Assembly: GCA_015680685.1 (NCBI GenBank)
Contig: MNCI01009225.1
Location: 408,547 to 472,546 of the forward strand
Length of the DNA: 64,000 bases
Direction of reading: 5' to 3'
From: Gnetum montanum
Taxonomy: Eukaryota; Streptophyta; Gnetopsida; Gnetales; Gnetaceae
The number at the start of each line of letters is the position of its first letter. Positions within the stretch are counted from its first letter, which is position 1. Below are positions 59,216 through 64,000 of the stretch, piece by piece. The position numbers and the translations under genes were made by a program. The notes under the pieces are model-generated. The model saw only the letters and a program-made list of their open reading frames with translations, searched no databases and was not told where the DNA came from.

Positions 59216-59439
59216 TTCTCCACTGACTTCATGCCATCAAAGGAAGTGTCATCCGATTTTGAAGAGTCATGTCATGGTGTTTAATTTTATGTCATGAACA
59301 TTACAATTCCATACCTTCCCAATTCTGTACACTCAGGCACTCAGATTTATTAAGTTAGTTTATTTTTGTTTTGTTAAGAGTAGATCAATAATTCCATACC
59401 TTCCCAATTTTGTAAAGGAACTCAAGGACAAGTTTTCAT

Positions 59440-59454
59440 TCAATCATGGGGGTA
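59440..59454 (+). other. Polypurine tract of element D
   Basis: CAATCATGGGGGTA before the LTR, with AAGGACAAGTTTTCATTC upstream as in A and C. Confidence 0.75.
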
Positions 59455-60262
59455 TGATGGGTCTCATCGATGCATTGTTTGCTACGTTGATGTGGCCTCG
59501 TTGACATAGGGTCCATTTTTTTGCTATAAATACATGATCACTAGCCATATTTCTGGCATCAAATTCATAGTAGTATCAGAGCTCTTGCAGTTTGTTTATT
59601 TGAAAGTTAGAATATTTTTCTTGAGTGCCTGTAGTAAGAGTCTTTAAGTGTATGGATCTTTATTCCAGCATTATTGTACCTGAGCACAACAATGTGTACA
59701 ACAATAAAGACAGGCTTCTTGATAAACCTTGTAGCATTCTAGATAATTTAGATATTTATTTATGCATTCAATTTTTTCAATTATTTAATAAATGTTCTAG
59801 TAATTAAGTTAATAAGGTAATTAAGTGAGATAAGCTAGATAGATTAATTACATAAGTATGACTACTTTGAGCATAACACACATCTGCTTGGTAATCCCAG
59901 CAATGTTATTACTTGGTGCATCCAACAGCATAGCACTTGGTAACCCAGCAGTGGATACGTGGGTTTAGGATGTGTACAGAGAGCAGGACTAGATGCTTAT
60001 GTTAGAACTAGTTAGAGACCAGTTAATTAGTTAATCCAATTATTTTATCTCTCTTTAAACACCAAAATCATAAAAAATAAAATGATAAAAATTTTATGCC
60101 TTGATTACACTTAACCATACCTTTGAAATTTACAAGTGTAATTAGGAAGATAACGAATGACCTCAAGTTAAGATTCACTTCCTAGAAGACGAGTGCATCA
60201 GAAAATATAAAGTCCATAGAATTTGATTGGTTCGTGCATGAATGCTTTGTAATTCATATGGT
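59455..60262 (+). repeat. 3' LTR of element D (3' end missing)
   Basis: Starts TGATGGGTCTCATCGATGC. TATA box CTATAAATACATG near 59523. U5 ends at TTCATATGGTTG, where complete LTRs continue for another 30 bp or so. Confidence 0.8.
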
Positions 60263-60394
60263 TGGTGAAACACCCAAAACTTCAAAGGTGTCCTTGCTTC
60301 ACCAGGCCTTTGCAATTCATGCAGCGTTACGATAGTTCTTCAGGAGATGGATGCTCTAATTTTCAGAATGTCCGCTTCACCAAGTTTTCTAAGT

Positions 60395-60960
60395 CAAGGA
60401 GTCTTGCTACACTATGCTACGCCATGTACCATAGCAAACTTCAGAAGACATTTGCAGAAGCACAGTGCTACACTACGCTATGCCACACAGCACAGCACGA
60501 TGTGGGAAAAGCTAGATGAACAGTCCCCTCACCTGACTTCAAGTCCTTCAGCAATGTCTCCTTCCATTAGAAAGTGGAAAACTTGGCAAAATCAAGTCAT
60601 GTTTGCTGCTACGCTACGCTAAGCTACAAGGTGCAGCGAGGCGTAGCAATTCTGCGAAAGTGACAGAAGGCAACTTGAAGGGCGGGATCAGCAAGTTCGC
60701 AAGTTTTGTAGTGAAAAAGGAAAATTTTGCAAATGAGCAACATTTTTTGCAACTAAGGCCAATTGCTACACTCTGATATGCTACGTAGCGTAGCATAGCG
60801 TGGCAAAAATGCGACAAATAGTCAGCTTTCTTGAAAGGTTTCCAGTGCATGCAGCAAGACACAATGCAAGTTTCTTGCTTTGAACCGGCGGCTATGCTAC
60901 GCTGCGTAGCGTAGCACAGCATAACAAGATGCTATGCCATGCCAAACATGCTATGCTACA
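60395..60960. repeat. Cluster of GCTACGCTA / TAGCGTAGC repeats in the F LTR
   Basis: Many direct and inverted copies at about 60408, 60465, 60608, 60645, 60777 and 60890. The best palindrome is GCTACGCTGCGTAGC (60896-60910). Confidence 0.75.
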
Positions 60961-61167
60961 AGGCATAGCAAAACGTGGCAAGCAGTTACGTGACATCAAT
61001 GCACTTCACCTAATTGCACCATTGCTCTGATAGTGTAATTATGGCGTGGCAGGCTCGTAATTACGGCATGGCAAGCTCGCCCAATGGTCATATAGGCACA
61101 TGCAACATAGATAAGTCAGCAAAAGCCTAGGGCATGTGGCATTCAAATGGCAACTTTCACGTGCCCT

Positions 61168-61185
61168 TGGCCCTATAAATACCCC
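61168..61185 (+). promoter_or_regulatory. TATA box of element F
   Basis: GGCCCTATAAATACCCC, a plant-type TATA box, followed by CT-rich sequence as at plant transcription starts. Confidence 0.55.
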
Positions 61186-62006
61186 AATGAGCAACGCTTA
61201 AACTCTCTCACACTCTGGTGCTCTAGCACTTTTTTGTCTCTAGCTCTTACTCTCTGGCATTTTTTACTTCCTTTACAACTTTTCAGTCCCCAGTTTGTTT
61301 TCTTAACAATCTGGTCGGCTAACAATCTAGTTGGCTGATAAGCAAAAAGTTGCACTGTAACTTCAAGCATTGTAAGCTTTCTATTTAACATTGTAAACAG
61401 TTAGCATCATCAGTTGGCATTCTCATTTTGCTCTTTTCTACCACCTTGGTAGTACTTTGCATTGTTCACACCAGAGTCTACGTTCGAGCAGATGGCCCTC
61501 TTGCTCTACACGTCTTGGTTACTCTCGGGATCTCTGCACTTCTCAACACTATGCAACCGATTGTATTGATCTTGATAGAGCGAGGTCATAGCTTCAAAGT
61601 GGTGCAGTTTTCTAACTGCATTTTTACATTATCTCCTGTTTACTATTGCATTTTGCATTGTTTTCTATTTCTTTTACATATAAAAATTACTTCGCGCTAT
61701 CAGTCTCATTTTCAAATCACACGTTGCAAAAGGTTATATTAACACTGACTAAGTCCCTATCTGATCGACTAGACCGTTTAGGGTGCCCCATTTCCATCCG
61801 AATCTAGCATGGCCCTCCTGTGGAAATGGGGTTAAGATTGTCAATGGCCATTGACCCCTTGGTGTTCTTTCCAGTCGTCGATGTTTTCAGTTGCTACAGT
61901 TTTTCTGGCGCTAGAAGGAGGACCTTTTAGCGCACTTTTCACATGTCATGGTAGTCTTGTAAGCCTTTTGCACCTTGATGCACATTACCGTAAACTTGAC
62001 ATCCAT

Positions 62007-62251
62007 CTGTGGTTGTTTACGCGTCATGCGGTGCAGATCGGTAGCCCCAAAGGTTCCTCGGGGACCCTACAGGATATAAAGCCTTCGTCTACTAGTTGAC
62101 TTGCCTTTTTTACGATAGTCTTGCACGCGTTCTATACCCTATCACGCGCTAGCATAAATGTGATACCCTTTTGTGGTTGTTTACGCATAGTGTGGTATAG
62201 ATTGGTCGCGTCGATGATTCCTCGGGAACCCGGCAAGACATAAAGCCTTTC
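62007..62251 (+). repeat. Duplicated leader segment of F
   Basis: 62007-62087 and 62171-62251 align (GGTTGTTTACGC, TTCCTCGGG, ATAAAGCCTT), a period of 164 bp. Confidence 0.6.
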
Positions 62252-62355
62252 TTTTGATTGCTTGCCAACTTCTTTTCTTTTCTCATTTACAAAATTGGTT
62301 AGCTTTCCAATTTCTTTGCTTTTTTCCATTTGCAAAAGTACCTATCTTAGTAACA

Positions 62356-64000
62356 ATGACTTCTACAACTACCGCTGCTAACACCCTCAATGTTGAGGTT
62401 TCCATCATGGTTCAAGGCATCGCTGGTGTCGAACAACCGCTGTACCCAATGTTGGAAACACGTCGATCCCTCAGGATCCAAAATCAGGGACCTGAGGGCT
62501 TGGCCCAGCAACATGAGTGCTATAACTTCCTTTGTGCAAAGGTTCAGGAAAACCTGCCTTTGGATGTACATGAGTTTGAGGGCAAACGTAGCTTCGAGTT
62601 CGCTTACTACGACGGGAAGGATTTTGTTCCCACTCCCAGTGTTTCCATACCTTTGACATAGGCAAACCAAAGGCTTCTAGACAAGCTAATCCAGTTGGCT
62701 AGGCTTAGGGAGCAACAGGACACAACGTCTAACCAAGACAATGCCTTCCAGGATGAATAGGAGGAACTCAATTCCCAATTCGATGAGGGAGATCAAATGA
62801 ACCTCGTTCTTGTCCCTCCTACCCAATCCTTCTGGGCCAATCCGTTGTCTATCACTGCTCCCTTTTTCATCACGCCTACACTCCCGCAACCTACAACTAT
62901 AGCTACAATGGGTAGCCATGTCACCTTGCTGGCATATCAACGCCCTTATTCCCCTATTTCATTTGCTGCACCTATGCCGCTACAAACTGTTCATGAGCAC
63001 ATTCCCGTAGCGCATCATACACCAATCATGGCTACCCTACTGCTTGTTCATACTATACCTACTTCACAATCATACACAACTTCCATGTCAATTCCTACAT
63101 TCACATCTATTCCACCCACAGCGGTGGGCCTAGGCCCATCCACATGGTGGACCCCATTCACTTCTTTGCCTATTCCACAACCGTCGCAAATGTCTCATTA
63201 TATTTACCCTCAGACCTACCAAACCCCGCAAATGGTACAACCCAACGCAGGGCTATGGTCTGTTCTGTCGGTGACACAAGCAGTCTATCGAGCAACCCAA
63301 ACTGCGGTTGCTGCTCCAACAGCACCACCTACCGGGTGGTGGACAATGCAAGCAGCACCACTCGTAGGGGCTATCCCAATGGTACCACCGATGGGTCATG
63401 CCACCACCCCTGCCATTTCATAGGTGGGAGCTACCTTGATAGTTCCCCAACCGTCCACAACATCACAAGGTTTGGATTAAGCATTCCAACTTATCCAAAC
63501 CCTCACTAAGAAAATAAAATGTCTCAAAGCTGTTGGGTCTAACATGGTACAAGTCATGGACTTTTATTAGGATGATCCCATTAGCCCTACAATCCCTGCT
63601 TTGACGTTACCCCCAAGGATGTCTCTCTCACACTTCACAAAATATGATGGGGAGGGAGATCCCAATGCACATCTTGTTATCTTTAGGTTTGAATCCCTCC
63701 TGTTGCAACAATGGCCACACACGATTATTTGTGTCTTTGCTATGTCCCTAGCTAGGAAAGCCTTAGATTGGTATCACGTGCTACCATGCTCATCCATTTC
63801 AACTCTAGAAGAGCTTCTGACCCAATTCGTGATGTGCTTCAAGTATAACTTGAAGGCAAAAACCACACTGGACTAGTTGATGATGATGAAGCAGGAGCCT
63901 TTGGAACCAGTATAGAAGTTCATCCAACGTTAGAGCACAACCCTTAACAAAATTCGTGAGCCCATCGCAGAGGCCCACTTGCTGGCCGTCTTTAAGGGTG
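62356..64000 (+). pseudogene. gag of element F (continues beyond window)
   Basis: ATG at 62356 (M-T-S-T-T-T-A-A-N). An N-terminal region with T-R-R-S-L-R-I, a Pro/Thr-rich region (62840-63420), then the capsid family domain from about 63620: S-H-F-T-K-Y-D-G-E-G-D-P-N-A-H-L, A-L-D-W-Y-H, E-E-L-L-T-Q-F. The frame is kept almost throughout. The eight in-frame stops I read are seven TAG and one TAA. Nothing downstream of the capsid is in the window. Confidence 0.8.

Larger units (their letters stand above)
58257..60262 (+). mobile_element. Element D: 3' fragment of a gypsy element
   Basis: Keeps only the coiled-coil end of ORF2, a polypurine tract and most of a 3' LTR of ATCGATG type. The 5' side borders tandem repeats, and the 3' side is cut about 30 bp before the expected LTR end, where element F begins. 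Confidence 0.75.
60263..64000 (+). mobile_element. Element F: 5' part of a second type of gypsy element
   Basis: A probable LTR beginning near 60263 (TGGTGAAACACC), a promoter, a long leader and a broken gag that continues past the window end. It shares no LTR, primer-site or Gag sequence with A-H. The LTR's right end and the primer site could not be fixed. Confidence 0.65.

Noticed and set aside
60262-60622. Two overlapping plus-strand ORFs of 85 and 91 codons
   Set aside because: They lie in the LTR of F among GCTACGC repeats, and neither has a recognisable domain.
1-64000. CRISPR array, bacterial operon, phage or host exon-intron gene
   Set aside because: No regularly spaced identical repeats, no ribosome-binding-site gene strings, and no long coding frames outside retroelements.

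Overview
The window looks like nuclear DNA of a land plant with a large, repeat-filled genome. A gymnosperm or fern-like genome would fit, but no host gene is present to name the organism. I see no bacterial operons, plasmid genes or CRISPR. Almost everything is retrotransposon: Ty3/gypsy LTR elements of Athila/Tat type, three copies of a LINE, two or three tRNA-derived SINE-like pieces, one tRNA-like sequence, and degenerate repeats. Most reading frames are broken, and most breaks look like C-to-T decay. Four isolated single Ns flanked by direct duplications, plus one 93-N gap, show that this is a draft scaffold.

Layout. 1-5628 (-): 5' part of element G (LTR, PBS, gag, protease, RT-RNase H). 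5883-13251 (+): element A, complete, with perfect target duplication CCATC, an 18/18 tRNA-Asp primer site and an intact 1114-codon gag-protease ORF, but no pol. 13257-18480: SINE-like piece, LTR relic, two tandem-repeat blocks and a tRNA-like sequence with a UCA anticodon. 18480-20345 (+): LINE-1. 20502-29704 (-): element B, with gag and a second ORF (here ORF2) but no pol. 30160-43150: LINE-2, split by a SINE and by element E (30571-42439, -), the only copy with gag, PR, RT-RH, IN and ORF2. 44560-56420 (+): LINE-3, split by element C (45626-55726, +; gag plus ORF2), whose ORF2 is in turn split by solo LTR H (51306-52210). 57840-60262: tandem repeats and the 3' fragment of element D. 60263-64000 (+): 5' end of element F, an unrelated gypsy-type element.

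Elements A, B, C, D, E, G and H share one design: LTRs starting TGATGA and ending TCATCA, a primer site for tRNA-Asp where it is present, and an ATGGGGG polypurine tract before the 3' LTR. There are two U3 types: GATATC-palindrome (A, B, C) and ATCGATG (D, E, G, H). The most interesting shared feature is the unit around ORF2. In B, C and E a second copy of the element's own U3-type motif plus a TATA box lies inside the element upstream of ORF2. In A, B, C and E a 56-61 bp intron-like sequence ends exactly at the ORF2 ATG. ORF2 has a central region resembling the 'putative plant transposon protein' domain and a long coiled-coil tail. My inference is that ORF2 was made from its own, probably spliced, transcript, and that gag+ORF2 elements lacking pol were mobilised in trans by E-type relatives.
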